The notes: a model not told the origin generated them from the sequence alone. A DNA stretch of 64,000 nt from Bacillus sp. REN3 (GCF_017912555.1 NZ_JAERSD010000001.1:250782-314781), one strand, 5' to 3'; shown: positions 1-10,941, numbered from the stretch's first letter. Translations and numbers: made by a program.

Positions 1-2
1 GG

Positions 3-1040
3 ATACAAAAGGAATACCTGCAGAAAGTTGTCGATCTCTTGCCTGAGGGGATCATCATCATGGATAAGGAACGGATGATCCATTATCTGAATGGACAGGC
101 TGCCGCCATGACAGGGTGGAAGCTAGGCGAATCGGTCCCATACTGTACGTATTGCCAGCAACGTGAAGTTGGAGATGATGAAAATCGATGCATTTTAACG
201 GCTGAAGAGCCAATCCCCTTCTTCCATTCTCATATGGCTGTTTACGAAGGGCTTGAAGAGTTTGAAATGTCATTGAAAAAGCTGGATTGGGAGGAGCAGG
301 AGTTTTTTATGCTTCAGATACGGAGGCCTGTCCAGAATGAAAACAGTGAAAGGGCGAGGTTCCATGAATTGCTTGTCCAGGAAACAATGCTCGCGCAGGA
401 AGCGGAGAGGAAAAGGATAGCAAGGGAATTGCATGATCATATCGGGCAAAGTGTCTACAGTATTTTTCTTGGACTCGAAGTAATCAAGCAGAATATAAAT
501 GATGAAACACATCAAACGCATGTCGCGAATATGATCAATGTCATGGAAAAGACTTTAACTGACATTAAGCACCTGACCAAAAGCCTCAGACCGGAAATCG
601 TGTACCATCTTGGATTGGAAAAATCGCTCCTCGAGGCTGCAAAGGATTGGATGAAGCTGTACCAGATCGATATCATCCTTGAAATGGACATCGATGAACA
701 AGATGAATTCGATCCCGAGAAGGAACTCCATCTTTTCCGGGTCATCCAGGAGAGTGTAAGCAATGCGGTTAGGCACGGAAAGGCAACCCGGATTTCAATC
801 AATCTAAAATCCTATCACGGCTATCTTTTCTTTTATATAAATGATAATGGATGTGGATTCAAGCCTGAAGGCTGCAAATTTAAAGGTCTTGGGCTTAAGC
901 ACATGTATGAAAGATGCAAAATGCTCCAAGGGGACATCAGGTGGATGAGCAAACAAGGCGGCCCTACACGTGTTGAAGGATTTGTATCGTTACTTAAGAA
1001 TGAGGGAGAGGCTGAGAATGAACTTAATGATTGTCGATGA
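3..1040 (+). CDS. Two-component sensor histidine kinase, NarL/DegS class (5' end outside window)
   Basis: The reading frame is open back to the window edge and no ribosome site precedes the first possible start (TTG at 39), so the gene is truncated by the window. What remains is a PAS-like segment (about 45-330), then a HisKA_3 dimerisation domain with motif RELHDHIGQ (phospho-acceptor His codon 432-434) and an HATPase domain with N-box ESVSNAVRHG, G-box DNGCGF and the GLGLKHM segment. This is the arrangement of kinases paired with NarL/LuxR-type regulators, and the next gene is one, overlapping by 23 bases. The PAS part carries three close cysteines (codons at 144, 153 and 189), a possible metal or redox site. 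The following ABC exporter suggests a LnrJK/YfiJK-like role, but the visible part has no membrane segments and the signal is unknown. Confidence 0.9.
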   Translation: MQKEYLQKVVDLLPEGIIIMDKERMIHYLNGQAAAMTGWKLGESVPYCTYCQQREVGDDENRCILTAEEPIPFFHSHMAVYEGLEEFEMSLKKLDWEEQEFFMLQIRRPVQNENSERARFHELLVQETMLAQEAERKRIARELHDHIGQSVYSIFLGLEVIKQNINDETHQTHVANMINVMEKTLTDIKHLTKSLRPEIVYHLGLEKSLLEAAKDWMKLYQIDIILEMDIDEQDEFDPEKELHLFRVIQESVSNAVRHGKATRISINLKSYHGYLFFYINDNGCGFKPEGCKFKGLGLKHMYERCKMLQGDIRWMSKQGGPTRVEGFVSLLKNEGEAENELNDCR

Positions 1041-1644
1041 CCATGAAATCGTCCGGGATGGATTAGCCATGCTCTTGCAGCAATCATTCTGTATTGATGC
1101 GAAAATCTGTGCGTCAGATGGCTACGAGGCATTGAAGGCTGCTGAAAATTTCCCGGCCGACCTGGTATTGCTGGACTTGTCGATGCCAGGGGGACTTGAT
1201 GGACTGACTACCCTTGAACGGCTAAGAAAGCTGCTTCCCGAATCGAAAATCGTGATTTTTTCCATGCATGATGATGTTGGGTACCAGAAGAAAGCATATG
1301 AGGCGGGGGCAGATGGATATCTGATCAAACAATTAAGAAAAGATGATCTCATTCAATCACTGGACCATATCCTGGCAAACCATAAGGTCTTTGATTCGAT
1401 TGTTTTGGAAGAGGGTTCCCATGCAGATGCTTATTATCAAATTGACTTGCCGATAACCAAAAGGGAGAAGGAAGTATTCATCTTGACCGTAATGGGCTAT
1501 TCGCAGAAAGATATAGCCGACAGGCTTGATATTTCGGTGAAGACAGTCGAGAATCACCGGCAAAAAATCGGGGAAAAACTTGAGACCCATAAGCGGTATG
1601 ATTGGGTCGAGATGGCACGGAAATACAACGTTTTCCAGCTGTGA
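1018..1644 (+). CDS. LuxR/NarL-family response regulator
   Basis: A 208-residue transcription factor with a receiver domain (acidic pair VDD near residues 6-8, phospho-acceptor Asp53 in LLDLSMPG, conserved Lys in YLIKQL) and a C-terminal LuxR-type helix-turn-helix (about 145-200: TKREKEVF, KDIADRLDISVKTVENH). The ATG at 1018 was chosen because it begins the canonical MNLMIVDDHE receiver start; a longer frame from 970 would lie entirely inside the kinase gene. The start overlaps the kinase, showing translational coupling. A strong terminator follows directly. It probably controls the adjacent ABC transporter operon, as LnrK controls lnrLMN in B. subtilis, but no operator was identified. Confidence 0.93.
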   Translation: MNLMIVDDHEIVRDGLAMLLQQSFCIDAKICASDGYEALKAAENFPADLVLLDLSMPGGLDGLTTLERLRKLLPESKIVIFSMHDDVGYQKKAYEAGADGYLIKQLRKDDLIQSLDHILANHKVFDSIVLEEGSHADAYYQIDLPITKREKEVFILTVMGYSQKDIADRLDISVKTVENHRQKIGEKLETHKRYDWVEMARKYNVFQL

Positions 1645-1646
1645 AG

Positions 1647-1676
1647 GAAGCAGGACATGTCCTGCTTCTTTTTTTT
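1647..1676 (+). terminator. Rho-independent terminator after the response regulator
   Basis: A palindrome with arms GAAGCAGGAC and its near-complement (1647-1668) runs straight into a tract of T residues. It lies three bases after the response-regulator stop codon. Confidence 0.92.
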
Positions 1677-1964
1677 CATTAAATGAGAGTCTGGAAAAGG
1701 AACTGGTTCATGTGGGTCAGAAAAAATACCAGGATAGGCAGCTTATAAATGTTTAATGCGAAACGATGCGGACGAATACGATAAAAGAGTGAAAAATCTG
1801 CAAATCATGGGGATTGTGTGTTGCCGATAAGTTCAATCTGCTAACAGATAATCTGGAATTTCAATAAAGACAAATTATAAATACACATTTTTCCAAATTA
1901 TCATCCCAACCAAGATGTTTTTTGAGATAATGGAAGAAGTATAGACAGAAAGCAGGTGTGATGG

Positions 1965-2906
1965 ATGGAAGTATTGGCGGTACATCAGCTGTCTAAGAGG
2001 TTCAAAGATTTTGATGTGATAAAAAACATTTCTTTTTCAGTCCATAAAGGGGAATCATACGGCCTTTTGGGACCGAATGGAGCCGGGAAGACAACAACGA
2101 TCCAGATGGTTTCCGGGCTTTATCCGCCTACATCAGGAAGCATTGAGGTAGCAGGCATCGATATGGTCAAACAGCCGAAAAAAGCGCAGGGCCTGATTGG
2201 CATCGTGCCCCAGGATATCGCGTTGTATCCAACGATAAGCGCTCGAGAGAACCTTATTTTCTGGGGAAGGATGTATGGGCTCAGGGGCAAGGACCTGCAC
2301 AGGAGAGTCGAGAAGGTACTCGAAATCATTGGGCTGGGCGACAGGGGAACAGATAGGGTCCAGACCTTTTCGGGGGGAATGAAACGGCGAGTGAATATTG
2401 CAGCGGCAATCCTCCATAACCCTGAATTATTGATCATGGATGAACCTACTGTAGGGATTGACCCACAATCAAGAACGCATATCCTTGATACCGTAAAACG
2501 CCTCAACCAGGAAGGAATGACGGTCATCTATACGAGCCACTATATGGAAGAGGTCCAGTACCTATGCACAAGGATTGGAATCATGGACCGCGGTGAGTTC
2601 ATCGCATCCGGAACGATTTCCGAACTACGGGAGACGATTGGCGACCGATCAAGGATCGTCATGAAGTTTTCAGGCAATAAACCGGTTGAAAAACTAGAAG
2701 GTCTACTGGCCCATACGTTCTCTAAAAAGGATTTCCAGGTGAAAGGCGGCGAGCTTGCTGTTTTCGACAGGGAGCCCCAAAACGTGTTGACTGAATTGAT
2801 CCAGACTGTCACTGGAGCAGGGTATGGAATCTCATCATTAGAAATAGTCGAGCCGAATTTGGAGAGCGTTTTTTTGCATCTTACAGGACGCAGTCTAAGG
2901 GATTAA
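1965..2906 (+). CDS. ABC exporter ATP-binding protein (LnrL/YfiL-like)
   Basis: A 313-residue ATPase with Walker A GPNGAGKTTT (about residues 38-47), signature FSGGMKRRV, Walker B LLIMDEPT and an H-loop in YTSHYMEE. The C-terminal 80 residues form the extension usual in DrrA/CcmA-type drug and lipid exporters. It is followed five bases later by two ABC-2 permeases, and preceded by a NarL-type two-component system. That gene order matches the linearmycin-resistance locus yfiJK-lnrLMN of B. subtilis. The substrate cannot be read from sequence; a membrane-active antibiotic or lipid is the best guess. Confidence 0.88.
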   Translation: MEVLAVHQLSKRFKDFDVIKNISFSVHKGESYGLLGPNGAGKTTTIQMVSGLYPPTSGSIEVAGIDMVKQPKKAQGLIGIVPQDIALYPTISARENLIFWGRMYGLRGKDLHRRVEKVLEIIGLGDRGTDRVQTFSGGMKRRVNIAAAILHNPELLIMDEPTVGIDPQSRTHILDTVKRLNQEGMTVIYTSHYMEEVQYLCTRIGIMDRGEFIASGTISELRETIGDRSRIVMKFSGNKPVEKLEGLLAHTFSKKDFQVKGGELAVFDREPQNVLTELIQTVTGAGYGISSLEIVEPNLESVFLHLTGRSLRD

Positions 2907-2920
2907 GGAGGGTGGGACGG

Positions 2921-4120
2921 ATGGGATTTTGGTGGCTGGCAGTAAAGGATGCGAAAATCATTGGCCGTGACCGTAAGGCATTGCTGACACTTGTATTCAT
3001 GCCAATCTTACTGATCGGGATTCTTGGCGCTGCGTTTGGAAACTTGATGGGAGAAGAAGAAACTGCGATAGAAAGATTCAAAGTAGGGATCGTGAATCAT
3101 GACGAGGGTAAGCTGGGGACTATTCTTGAAGATGAAGTGATCAACAAGGGCCTGACCGATTTGGTATCCGCGATATCAATGGACAGAAAACAAATGGATG
3201 AACAATTGAAAGAACAAAAGATTTCAATCGGACTGATCCTCCCGGCCGGTTTTACCGAGTCCGTCCTTTCAGGCGAGGGATCGGAAGTTGAAATCATTTC
3301 GATTCCTTCTGCTGCTGTTCAAACGGCCATTATCGAAAATGTCATCATGGAATTTTCTCAATCAGCAGCTGTGGATGCAGCCGGGACGGCTGTCGCTGCT
3401 GAGGCTGCTGCGATGGAAGAGAGACAAACGCTTGATGCCAGGGGCCCAGTAAAAGTGCCTAGTTCTTTTAAGGCAGTGAAGGAAATAGCCATTCAAGAGA
3501 AACATGAGCCAGTTAGCTCCTTTCAATATTATGCTGCCGGAATGGGTGTCATGTTCCTGATGATGACAGCGGTCACCGGTGTCAGTGCGATGATTGAGGA
3601 AAAGGAACACGATGTGTATGGTCGTTTACTCGTTTCAAGTCTGGCTGGACGGGATTACCTGCTTGGTAAATTTATTGGCATTCTTTTTACCTCATCCATC
3701 CAATTTTTCATCATCATCCTGGGTACACACCTTCTATTCAGCGTGGAGTGGGGCGAGTCAGCCGCAGGTGTAATCTTTGTCGGACTCGCTTATGTTTTCA
3801 GTGTCTCAGGACTTGGAGTACTCCTCGGCATACTCGTCAATACTGAGAAAGCTTTTTCAGCTGCAGCCATGCTTGGAACACAGATCATGGCTGCGGTCGG
3901 AGGCAGCATGGTTCCACTGTATATGTTCCCTGATTGGGTCAATGAGGTGGTGAAGATTTTCCCGAATGCCCTGACGTTGCAAACGTTTCTCGAATTGATG
4001 TCAGGTGCTGGCCTTCCGGAGGTAGCAAATGAAGCAATCATTCTTGTTTCTATTGGAACAGTTTCGCTCCTGGCTGCCTGGTTTGCTTTCTCTTTGAAAA
4101 GGAGGTCCTGGTATGCGTAA
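2921..4120 (+). CDS. ABC-2 permease, LnrM-like
   Basis: A 399-residue ABC-2 membrane protein: one N-terminal membrane segment (LLTLVFMPILLIGILGAAFG), a large extracytoplasmic loop of about 150 residues, then about five membrane segments in the C-terminal half, ending with a basic tail. The ATG at 2921 is preferred over GTG 2912 because the AAGGAGG site at 2905-2911 is eight or nine bases upstream of the ATG and touches the GTG. It overlaps the next permease by eight bases, so the two are translationally coupled and probably form a heterodimeric channel with the ATPase encoded upstream. Confidence 0.85.
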   Translation: MGFWWLAVKDAKIIGRDRKALLTLVFMPILLIGILGAAFGNLMGEEETAIERFKVGIVNHDEGKLGTILEDEVINKGLTDLVSAISMDRKQMDEQLKEQKISIGLILPAGFTESVLSGEGSEVEIISIPSAAVQTAIIENVIMEFSQSAAVDAAGTAVAAEAAAMEERQTLDARGPVKVPSSFKAVKEIAIQEKHEPVSSFQYYAAGMGVMFLMMTAVTGVSAMIEEKEHDVYGRLLVSSLAGRDYLLGKFIGILFTSSIQFFIIILGTHLLFSVEWGESAAGVIFVGLAYVFSVSGLGVLLGILVNTEKAFSAAAMLGTQIMAAVGGSMVPLYMFPDWVNEVVKIFPNALTLQTFLELMSGAGLPEVANEAIILVSIGTVSLLAAWFAFSLKRRSWYA

Positions 4121-5243
4121 AATCATGGCAGTCGCATGGCTTCATTTGAAATCCTTTATTGTTTCGCCAGCTGCAATCATCATGATGTTTGTCATGCCGA
4201 TTCTGTTCAGCGTCATTTTTGGAGGAATGGGTTCAGGGAATTCATCAGACAGGAAACCTCTAGTTCTCATCGTCTCTCCAGGAGATGAAAGCGAGGATGA
4301 AATCGTCAAACTTCTAATTGGCAATGATCAATATCAATGGCGGGTTGCTGCTAAAAAAGAAGCGAGGGAACTTGTAAGCAGCCAAAAGGCGATCGCAGCA
4401 GTTATGATTGCAAACGAGCATGATTTGGATCGTCTGGAAACAGGTCCTTTGTTTGAAGTCATTGTTCAAAGAAAGACACAGGAATATGAAGCGTTACGGA
4501 GATACCTGGAAGGTGCCGGTAAAACCGTCGGAAAGTCAGCTCAATTTGCAACCGGTCTGGATTCGCCTGACATCGATGCAATTTTGCAAAAGATCAATGG
4601 CCAAGAATCCGTTTCCATCAGCAAGGAAATCATCCAAAAAGATGAAGAAAACACGCAGGCTGTCAGTTTGCTGGCAATCGGGTTTACGATCATGTTCATG
4701 ATGTTTGGGATTTCCGGGGCAGCATCTGCCATTCTTGATGAGAGAACAAACGGTACATGGCAGCGCCTGTTAGCTTCTCCTGCATCTAAGAGAGAAGTGA
4801 TGGCAGGTTATCTTCTGTCCTATTTTCTGATGGGGTGGATACAGCTGGGTGTCCTGATGGCCGCCATGAAGCTGATATACGGAGCAGGCTGGGGAAATCT
4901 TTTCTACTTTATTCCCTTTGCCACAATTGTCATCCTCACGATTGTAGGGTTTAGTTTAATGCTCGCAAGCCTTGTCAAGACGAGGCAGCAGGCGAGTGCC
5001 CTGGGGACGGTCCTGATTGTCAGTACATGCATGCTCGGGGGTGTATACTGGCCGCTTGACATTGTCCCTGACTTCATGAAACTCATTGCAAAAGCAGTTC
5101 CTCAAAGCTGGATGATTACCGGATTCAATGAAATCATCAGTGGCAGCCTGTATATGCCAGCTATTTTAAGCTCGGTTTTTGTATTGGCAGTTTTCAGTGT
5201 CTTTTTCTTCGTGATTGGCCTGAAAAAGGTTAAATATTATTAG
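4113..5243 (+). CDS. ABC-2 permease, LnrN-like
   Basis: A 376-residue ABC-2 permease with the same plan as its upstream partner: N-terminal membrane segment, soluble loop of about 150 residues (about 35-185), and a cluster of five hydrophobic segments from about residue 190 to the end, with the characteristic ERTNGTWQRLLASPASKREV coupling region. An AAGGAGG site lies just before its ATG inside the end of the previous gene. It is the last gene of the exporter operon and a good terminator follows. Substrate unknown. Confidence 0.86.
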   Translation: MRKIMAVAWLHLKSFIVSPAAIIMMFVMPILFSVIFGGMGSGNSSDRKPLVLIVSPGDESEDEIVKLLIGNDQYQWRVAAKKEARELVSSQKAIAAVMIANEHDLDRLETGPLFEVIVQRKTQEYEALRRYLEGAGKTVGKSAQFATGLDSPDIDAILQKINGQESVSISKEIIQKDEENTQAVSLLAIGFTIMFMMFGISGAASAILDERTNGTWQRLLASPASKREVMAGYLLSYFLMGWIQLGVLMAAMKLIYGAGWGNLFYFIPFATIVILTIVGFSLMLASLVKTRQQASALGTVLIVSTCMLGGVYWPLDIVPDFMKLIAKAVPQSWMITGFNEIISGSLYMPAILSSVFVLAVFSVFFFVIGLKKVKYY

Positions 5244-5247
5244 AAGG

Positions 5248-5280
5248 ATGCCAGCCTGAAAAAAGGCTGGCATTCTTTTT
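5248..5280 (+). terminator. Rho-independent terminator of the exporter operon
   Basis: Arms ATGCCAGCC (5248-5256) and GGCTGGCAT (5265-5273) enclose an A-rich loop and are followed by T residues. Confidence 0.92.
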
Positions 5281-5367
5281 AAGGGGATTCTATCGAAAAA
5301 TCATTTTTCTAGAGTTATAATAGATATTTAGAGTGAGTGAACGATCTAAGGAATTTTGGAGGTTAAT

Positions 5368-8037
5368 ATGGCTGTATATACCCCGATGATTAAACAATAC
5401 TTGCAAATAAAGGCAGATTACCAGGATGCCTTTTTATTTTTTCGTCTCGGAGATTTTTACGAAATGTTTTTTGATGATGCTTTGAAAGCGTCGAAGGAGC
5501 TTGAAATAACATTGACGAGCAGGGATGGAGGAAGCGACGGAAGGATCCCGATGTGCGGGGTGCCTTACCATTCCGCTCCAAATTATATCGAACAACTGAT
5601 CAGCAAAGGATACAAAGTCGCGATTTGTGAACAGACAGAGGACCCGAAAATGGCTAAGGGTGTCGTGAAGCGGGAAGTCGTCCAGCTGATTACACCCGGC
5701 ACGGTGATGGAGGGCCGCGGACTTGCGGACAAAGAGAATAATTTCATCGCAGCCGTGACTGTTTTTCCTGGTGATACATATGGCTTTGCATGCACTGACC
5801 TGTCGACTGGCGAAAGCAGGACGACGCTCCTGACAGGCAACCTGGAAGAGCTTGTCAATGAACTGTCGCTTTCTGGAGCGAAGGAAGTCGTCATTGAAAG
5901 CACGCTATGCCCCGACATCCAGAAGAAACTGAAAGAACGCTCTATTTTGACATTATCGATTGAAGATAACACAGAAGTGGACGATCGCTTCTCCAGATTG
6001 CTGTCAGGTCTTGAAGACGACCAGTTGAAGAAAACTGCCTCAAGGCTGTTGAATTATTTGTACCGGACGCAAAAACGGAGCCTTGACCATTTGCAAAAGG
6101 TTGCGGTATACAAAGTCCAGCAATTCATGAAAATCGATTATTTCTCAAAACGGAACCTTGAAATGACGGAAACGATCCGTTCGACAGCCAAGAAGGGGTC
6201 GCTTTTATGGCTGCTGGATGAAACGATGACTGCCATGGGCGGTAGGATGCTGAAGCAATGGATCAACAGGCCGCTGATCGACAAGGAGGAAATTAGCCGC
6301 AGACAGGATATGGTCGAGCTGTTTGCAGGGCAATTTTTCGAACGCCAGGAATTGAGGGAAAAACTGAAGGAAGTATATGATCTGGAGCGCCTTGCTGGCA
6401 GGGTCGCGTTTGGCAATTTGAATCCCAGGGATTTGATGCAGCTAAAACGTTCCCTTTTGCAAGTCCCTGCATTGAGGCAAATCCTTCTCGGCCTTGAGCA
6501 CAATCAAGCCAAGAGGATGGCTGAGCGGCTCGATCCTTGTGAGGAAGCGGCTGACCTCCTTGAGCAGGCGATTGTCGACAATCCTCCTATTTCTGTAAAG
6601 GAAGGGAATATTATCAGAGATGGCTATGACCAGCAGCTTGACCAGTATCGGGACGCGAGCAGGAATGGTAAGACCTGGATCGCGATGCTTGAACGGGAGG
6701 AACGGGAGAGGACCGGAATTAAGTCGTTAAAAATAGGCTATAACCGAGTCTTTGGCTACTATATCGAAGTGACGAAGGCGAACCTTCACCTTTTGCAGGA
6801 AGGCAGGTATGAGCGCAAGCAGACACTGTCGAATGCCGAACGTTACATCACTCCCGATTTGAAGGAAAAGGAAGAGCTGATCCTTGCGGCTGATGAAAAG
6901 AGCATGGAACTCGAATACCAGCTTTTTGTCGGAATCAGGGAGACAATCAAGGAGTACATCCCAAGATTGCAGGGGCTAGCAAAAGCGCTGAGCGAGCTGG
7001 ATGTCCTGCTCGGATTTGCCGAGCTTAGCGAACAGCGGCATTATGTAAAACCTGTTTTCTCGGCAGATAGGAAAGTGGTTTTGAAGGATGGACGCCACCC
7101 TGTTGTCGAAAAGGTAATGGATGCGCAGGAGTATGTACCGAATGACTGCTTTATGGATAGCAAAAGGGAAGTCCTGCTGATTACCGGGCCGAATATGTCT
7201 GGTAAGAGTACGTATATGCGTCAAATAGCCTTGACAGCCATCATGGCGCAAATGGGCTGCTTTGTCCCTGCAAAAGAGGCAGTCCTGCCGATTTTCGATC
7301 AGGTGTTCACAAGAATCGGCGCAGCGGATGACCTGGTTTCAGGGCAGAGTACCTTCATGGTCGAAATGCTTGAAGCAAAGAATGCAATCATGAACGCCAC
7401 GGAAAACAGCCTTATTTTATTCGATGAAATAGGCCGCGGAACCTCAACTTACGATGGCATGGCGCTCGCACAGGCGATGATTGAATATATCCATAATAAA
7501 ATAGCGGCGAAAACCTTGTTTTCAACCCATTATCATGAGCTGACATCACTGGAGGCAGACCTGGAAAAGCTTAAGAATGTCCATGTCAGTGCCGTCGAAC
7601 AGAATGGAAAAGTCGTCTTCCTCCATAAGATCAAGGAAGGCGCAGCCGATAAGAGCTATGGCATCCATGTCGCCCAGCTTGCGGAATTGCCGCCAGACCT
7701 GATTGAACGGGCTGCCGAAATCCTGCAAATTCTCGAACAGACAGATGAAAATGGCTCGGCCCAATTCCATAGCCGCCAAGGTGCGGCAGAAACAACAGGC
7801 GTTTCGGGAGTGCCAGCGGGACAGGTCCATGAGGATAATCGTCTGCATGCTGCCGAAACAGCTGCCACTGCACAGCTGTCATTCTTTGAAGAGGACCCGG
7901 CTCCTAAAAAGGCTGGCGCGGCAAGCAGAAAAGAAAAACAGGTACTTGACCAGTTAAGCGGGATGGAGATTTTGGATATGACGCCTTTACAGGCCATGAA
8001 TGTCCTTTATGAACTGCAGAAAAAGCTTAGACAATAG
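5368..8037 (+). CDS. mutS: DNA mismatch repair protein MutS
   Basis: An 889-residue MutS that recognises base mismatches and small loops on DNA. The mismatch-reading motif [15 protein letters not shown] is near residues 27-41, including the Phe-X-Glu element (FYE). The C-terminal ATPase has Walker [10 protein letters not shown], Walker [11 protein letters not shown] and the STHYHEL segment. Start at ATG 5368: the GGAGG at 5358-5362 is correctly spaced, whereas the upstream TTG at 5356 overlaps that site. An Ala/Glu-rich linker (about residues 795-870) precedes the dimerisation tail. mutL follows after 18 bases, the usual mutSL operon of Bacillaceae. Confidence 0.98.
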   Translation: MAVYTPMIKQYLQIKADYQDAFLFFRLGDFYEMFFDDALKASKELEITLTSRDGGSDGRIPMCGVPYHSAPNYIEQLISKGYKVAICEQTEDPKMAKGVVKREVVQLITPGTVMEGRGLADKENNFIAAVTVFPGDTYGFACTDLSTGESRTTLLTGNLEELVNELSLSGAKEVVIESTLCPDIQKKLKERSILTLSIEDNTEVDDRFSRLLSGLEDDQLKKTASRLLNYLYRTQKRSLDHLQKVAVYKVQQFMKIDYFSKRNLEMTETIRSTAKKGSLLWLLDETMTAMGGRMLKQWINRPLIDKEEISRRQDMVELFAGQFFERQELREKLKEVYDLERLAGRVAFGNLNPRDLMQLKRSLLQVPALRQILLGLEHNQAKRMAERLDPCEEAADLLEQAIVDNPPISVKEGNIIRDGYDQQLDQYRDASRNGKTWIAMLEREERERTGIKSLKIGYNRVFGYYIEVTKANLHLLQEGRYERKQTLSNAERYITPDLKEKEELILAADEKSMELEYQLFVGIRETIKEYIPRLQGLAKALSELDVLLGFAELSEQRHYVKPVFSADRKVVLKDGRHPVVEKVMDAQEYVPNDCFMDSKREVLLITGPNMSGKSTYMRQIALTAIMAQMGCFVPAKEAVLPIFDQVFTRIGAADDLVSGQSTFMVEMLEAKNAIMNATENSLILFDEIGRGTSTYDGMALAQAMIEYIHNKIAAKTLFSTHYHELTSLEADLEKLKNVHVSAVEQNGKVVFLHKIKEGAADKSYGIHVAQLAELPPDLIERAAEILQILEQTDENGSAQFHSRQGAAETTGVSGVPAGQVHEDNRLHAAETAATAQLSFFEEDPAPKKAGAASRKEKQVLDQLSGMEILDMTPLQAMNVLYELQKKLRQ

Positions 8038-8055
8038 GGAACCGGAGGTGGGTAC

Positions 8056-10011
8056 ATGGGAAAAATCATTCAGCTTGATGATGCCTTATCGAATAAAATC
8101 GCAGCCGGGGAAGTAGTCGAACGGCCAGCCTCCGTCGTCAAGGAATTGCTCGAAAACTCAATCGATGCGGGGAGCACTGTGATCGAAATAGATCTTGAGG
8201 AAGCGGGACTGGCAAAGATCAGGATTACGGATAACGGTGATGGTCTGGAAGAAGATGATGTGCTTGCCGCCTTTGAGCGCCATGCAACAAGCAAAATCAA
8301 GAATGAGACCGATTTATTCCGTATCCGTACTTTAGGCTTCAGGGGGGAGGCGCTCCCAAGTATTGCGTCCGTATCACGGCTTGAAATGAAGACTTCGACT
8401 GGCCAGGAAGGGAACAGGATCAAGATTGAAGGCGGGAAGGTAGAGTCACTGGAAAAAGCGGATGCCCGTAAAGGAACCGATATTACAATTACTGATTTAT
8501 TTTTCAATACACCTGCACGCCTCAAATATATGAAAACCATCCACACAGAGCTTGGCAACATCACTGATATTGTCAATCGGCTTGCGCTTGCGAATCCCGA
8601 TATCTCATTCAGGCTTGTACACAATGACAGGAAGCTGCTGCACACGGCCGGCAATGGGGATGTCAGGCAAGTGCTTGCGGCGATCTATGGTCTGAACATG
8701 GCCAAGTCGATGGTGCCAATAGCAGGAGAGTCGCTTGATTATAAAATCAACGGATATATTTCCCTTCCGGAAGTCACGCGCGCGTCAAGAAATTATATTT
8801 CAACGATGATAAATGGCCGGTTCATCAAAAACTACGCCCTCGTGAAAGCGATTCTCGAAGGCTACCATACGCTGTTGCCAATTGGACGCTATCCTGTTGT
8901 TCTGCTTAGCATTGAGATGGACCCACTATTGATCGACGTCAATGTCCATCCATCAAAAATGGAAGTCAGGCTGAGCAAGGAACAGGAATTGAATAGTCTC
9001 GTGTCGGCTGTAATCAAAGATGCCTTCAAAAAGAAGGAATTGATACCAGCTGGGCTTGTCACCAGCAAGCATGAGAAGCTTAAATCAGAACAGACTTCCA
9101 TGAACCTTGATCATTTGTCTGTAGAGAAAAAATATCCTCCAGCACGGGGCAATGTTATTCCTGGACATGGATCGGCTGTGGAAGATAAAGCAACGGAGAT
9201 GAGCCGCCCTATTGCAGAAGCAGAAAATAGTTTCGGAGAAGGGACCGTTATACCGAACTGGCGGAATGCCTTCCTTGCGGCAGAGGACGGGGAAACGGGA
9301 ACCGAGACGAATGCGACTGATGGTTCAGCGGAAGAAGAGGCATCGCATGATATCGACAAGAAGCAGCAAGAAATTACATCATCCTGCGCAAGTGTTGAAA
9401 CGGTCCCGAGTCCCAATGCTAAGGAATCCAGGGTTCCGCCGCTCTACCCCATCGGGCAAATGCACGGTACGTATATTCTTGCCCAGAATGACAGGGGTCT
9501 GTACATCATAGACCAGCATGCTGCCCAGGAGCGGATCAAATATGAGTATTTCAAAGACAAAGTCGGAGAGGTAGCTTCTGAGCTGCAGGAGTTGCTCGTA
9601 CCGCTTACGCTCGAATATTCAGCTGATGAATGCATTAAAATCAATGAGCACCGGCAAGAGCTTGAAAAGGTAGGCGTTTTCCTTGAGCCATTTGGACTTA
9701 ACAGCTTCATCATACGTTCACACCCCCAGTGGTTTCCGGGCGGGAAAGAGAAGCAGCTGATCGAAGAGATGATTGAACAACTGCTTGCAATGAAAAAGGT
9801 CGATATTAAAAAGCTCAGGGAAGAAGCAGCGATCATGATGAGCTGCAAGGCTTCAATCAAGGCGAACCACCATTTGCGCAATGATGAAATCCAGGCATTG
9901 CTGGATGAATTGAGGCGATCGTCGGATCCTTTCACCTGTCCGCATGGACGCCCAATCATCATCCATTATTCGACTTATGAGATGGAAAAAATGTTCAAAA
10001 GAGTCATGTGA
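8056..10011 (+). CDS. mutL: DNA mismatch repair endonuclease MutL
   Basis: A 651-residue MutL. The N-terminal GHKL ATPase has the E/N motif [17 protein letters not shown] and [11 protein letters not shown] poorly conserved, acidic linker (about 335-455) leads to the C-terminal dimerisation domain, which contains [14 protein letters not shown], the endonuclease metal-site motif of bacteria that lack MutH, plus CKASIKANH and CPHGRPI metal-ligand motifs. It nicks the new strand after MutS recognition. The start has a GGAGGTG site. It is the last clear gene of the mutSL unit. Confidence 0.98.
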   Translation: MGKIIQLDDALSNKIAAGEVVERPASVVKELLENSIDAGSTVIEIDLEEAGLAKIRITDNGDGLEEDDVLAAFERHATSKIKNETDLFRIRTLGFRGEALPSIASVSRLEMKTSTGQEGNRIKIEGGKVESLEKADARKGTDITITDLFFNTPARLKYMKTIHTELGNITDIVNRLALANPDISFRLVHNDRKLLHTAGNGDVRQVLAAIYGLNMAKSMVPIAGESLDYKINGYISLPEVTRASRNYISTMINGRFIKNYALVKAILEGYHTLLPIGRYPVVLLSIEMDPLLIDVNVHPSKMEVRLSKEQELNSLVSAVIKDAFKKKELIPAGLVTSKHEKLKSEQTSMNLDHLSVEKKYPPARGNVIPGHGSAVEDKATEMSRPIAEAENSFGEGTVIPNWRNAFLAAEDGETGTETNATDGSAEEEASHDIDKKQQEITSSCASVETVPSPNAKESRVPPLYPIGQMHGTYILAQNDRGLYIIDQHAAQERIKYEYFKDKVGEVASELQELLVPLTLEYSADECIKINEHRQELEKVGVFLEPFGLNSFIIRSHPQWFPGGKEKQLIEEMIEQLLAMKKVDIKKLREEAAIMMSCKASIKANHHLRNDEIQALLDELRRSSDPFTCPHGRPIIIHYSTYEMEKMFKRVM

Positions 10012-10369
10012 AAGAAGCAGCTTTCCTCTGTGGGATGCTGTTTTTTTCTTTGGCTATGTTAAAGACAAGTGTTGATTTTTAATACCTGTTGGTTGGAACG
10101 GAAGGCACGCAGATTCCTCGTTTTGGGAATCATTCTTCTGATTGTCCCTCGGCAATGGTTGGCTAGTGCGTCCTATAACATTTGTCAGTCAGACTGATTT
10201 TTTTTAGCGACCTGATGTGTTCCTTGAAGAGCAGCAACAGGCTCACCAAAAGTCCAGCTAAGCTCCATATAAGACGGATATCTGGATTCCTATGGCAACC
10301 TTAAAAAGGATAGTCTAAATCCTGCTTTAGCAGTATAGTAGAGGGAGAAGGAAGAATGGAGGTGCTCCA
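10012..10369 (+). other. Intergenic region with a decayed copy of the dispersed repeat
   Basis: No gene seen. Positions 10051-10120 align with the left part of the repeats at 14828 and 63891: a GGCTATGTTAAAG start, a TTGGTTGGAACGGAAGG core and TCCTCG. Similarity then fades. A weak hairpin with T residues just after mutL (about 10014-10050) may be a terminator. Confidence 0.6.
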
Positions 10370-10816
10370 TTGGTTTTCTCATTGCTATTTATATTCTTGC
10401 CAATTGTCATCCTTGTTTTTATCATAGCTTATGCAACGAAAAACAAAGAAAAAGGGGGTGAAACCGTGATCAGGCATTTATACACTTATCTAGTTCTATT
10501 CGCTACACTGATGATGGTTATTGGAGGAGGAGTTTCCATTTTTATGGCAGCGGCCGATTTGGTTAGTCCATCAGGGTATTATCAAAGCTATACAGACTAT
10601 AAACAAATGACCCTGAGTGGAAAAATGGAAGGCGCAAAGACAGAGATGAGCGAAGAGGAGCTTCTCAACAGCTATGAACTGTATAAGAAAGAAGAACAAC
10701 AAAGGCAAAAAAACGGGGCTATCAATCAAATCATCAAAAGTCTGGGCTTCATCGTCATCCCACTTCCTGTATTCCTTTATTTCAACAGACTTAGGAAGCA
10801 CTATGTAGAAGAATGA
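10370..10816 (+). CDS. Small membrane protein of unknown function
   Basis: A 148-residue protein with three predicted membrane segments: residues about 3-21, about 38-60 and about 122-138. Between the second and third is a polar loop with repeated Tyr and Glu/Lys (GYYQSYTDYKQ, then a charged stretch up to KKEEQQRQK). TTG at 10370 is supported by GGAGGTG at 10358-10364; the ATG at 10356 is in another frame and gives only a short product. I do not recognise the family with certainty. It stands alone and is followed by a terminator shared with mreBH. Confidence 0.7.
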   Translation: MVFSLLFIFLPIVILVFIIAYATKNKEKGGETVIRHLYTYLVLFATLMMVIGGGVSIFMAAADLVSPSGYYQSYTDYKQMTLSGKMEGAKTEMSEEELLNSYELYKKEEQQRQKNGAINQIIKSLGFIVIPLPVFLYFNRLRKHYVEE

Positions 10817-10895
10817 CAGGTGGTGCACACATCTGTCTGGAATCAGCACTGAAACGCTCCCCTGCATTTTGTTTATCCCTAAAGTCAAAAATCTT

Positions 10896-10941
10896 AAAAA
10901 GCCGTGTTGATTCCTGAAGGATGGTATCAACACGGCTTTTT
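10896..10941. terminator. Bidirectional terminator between the small membrane protein and mreBH
   Basis: Fifteen or more paired bases: AAAAAGCCGTGTTGAT (10896-10911) and ATCAACACGGCTTTTT (10926-10941). A/T tracts on both sides let it work for both convergent genes. Confidence 0.88.

Noticed and set aside
8070..8654. Minus-strand open frame of 194 codons within mutL
   Set aside because: Antisense shadow of the conserved MutL ATPase domain, low-complexity Ser-rich product.
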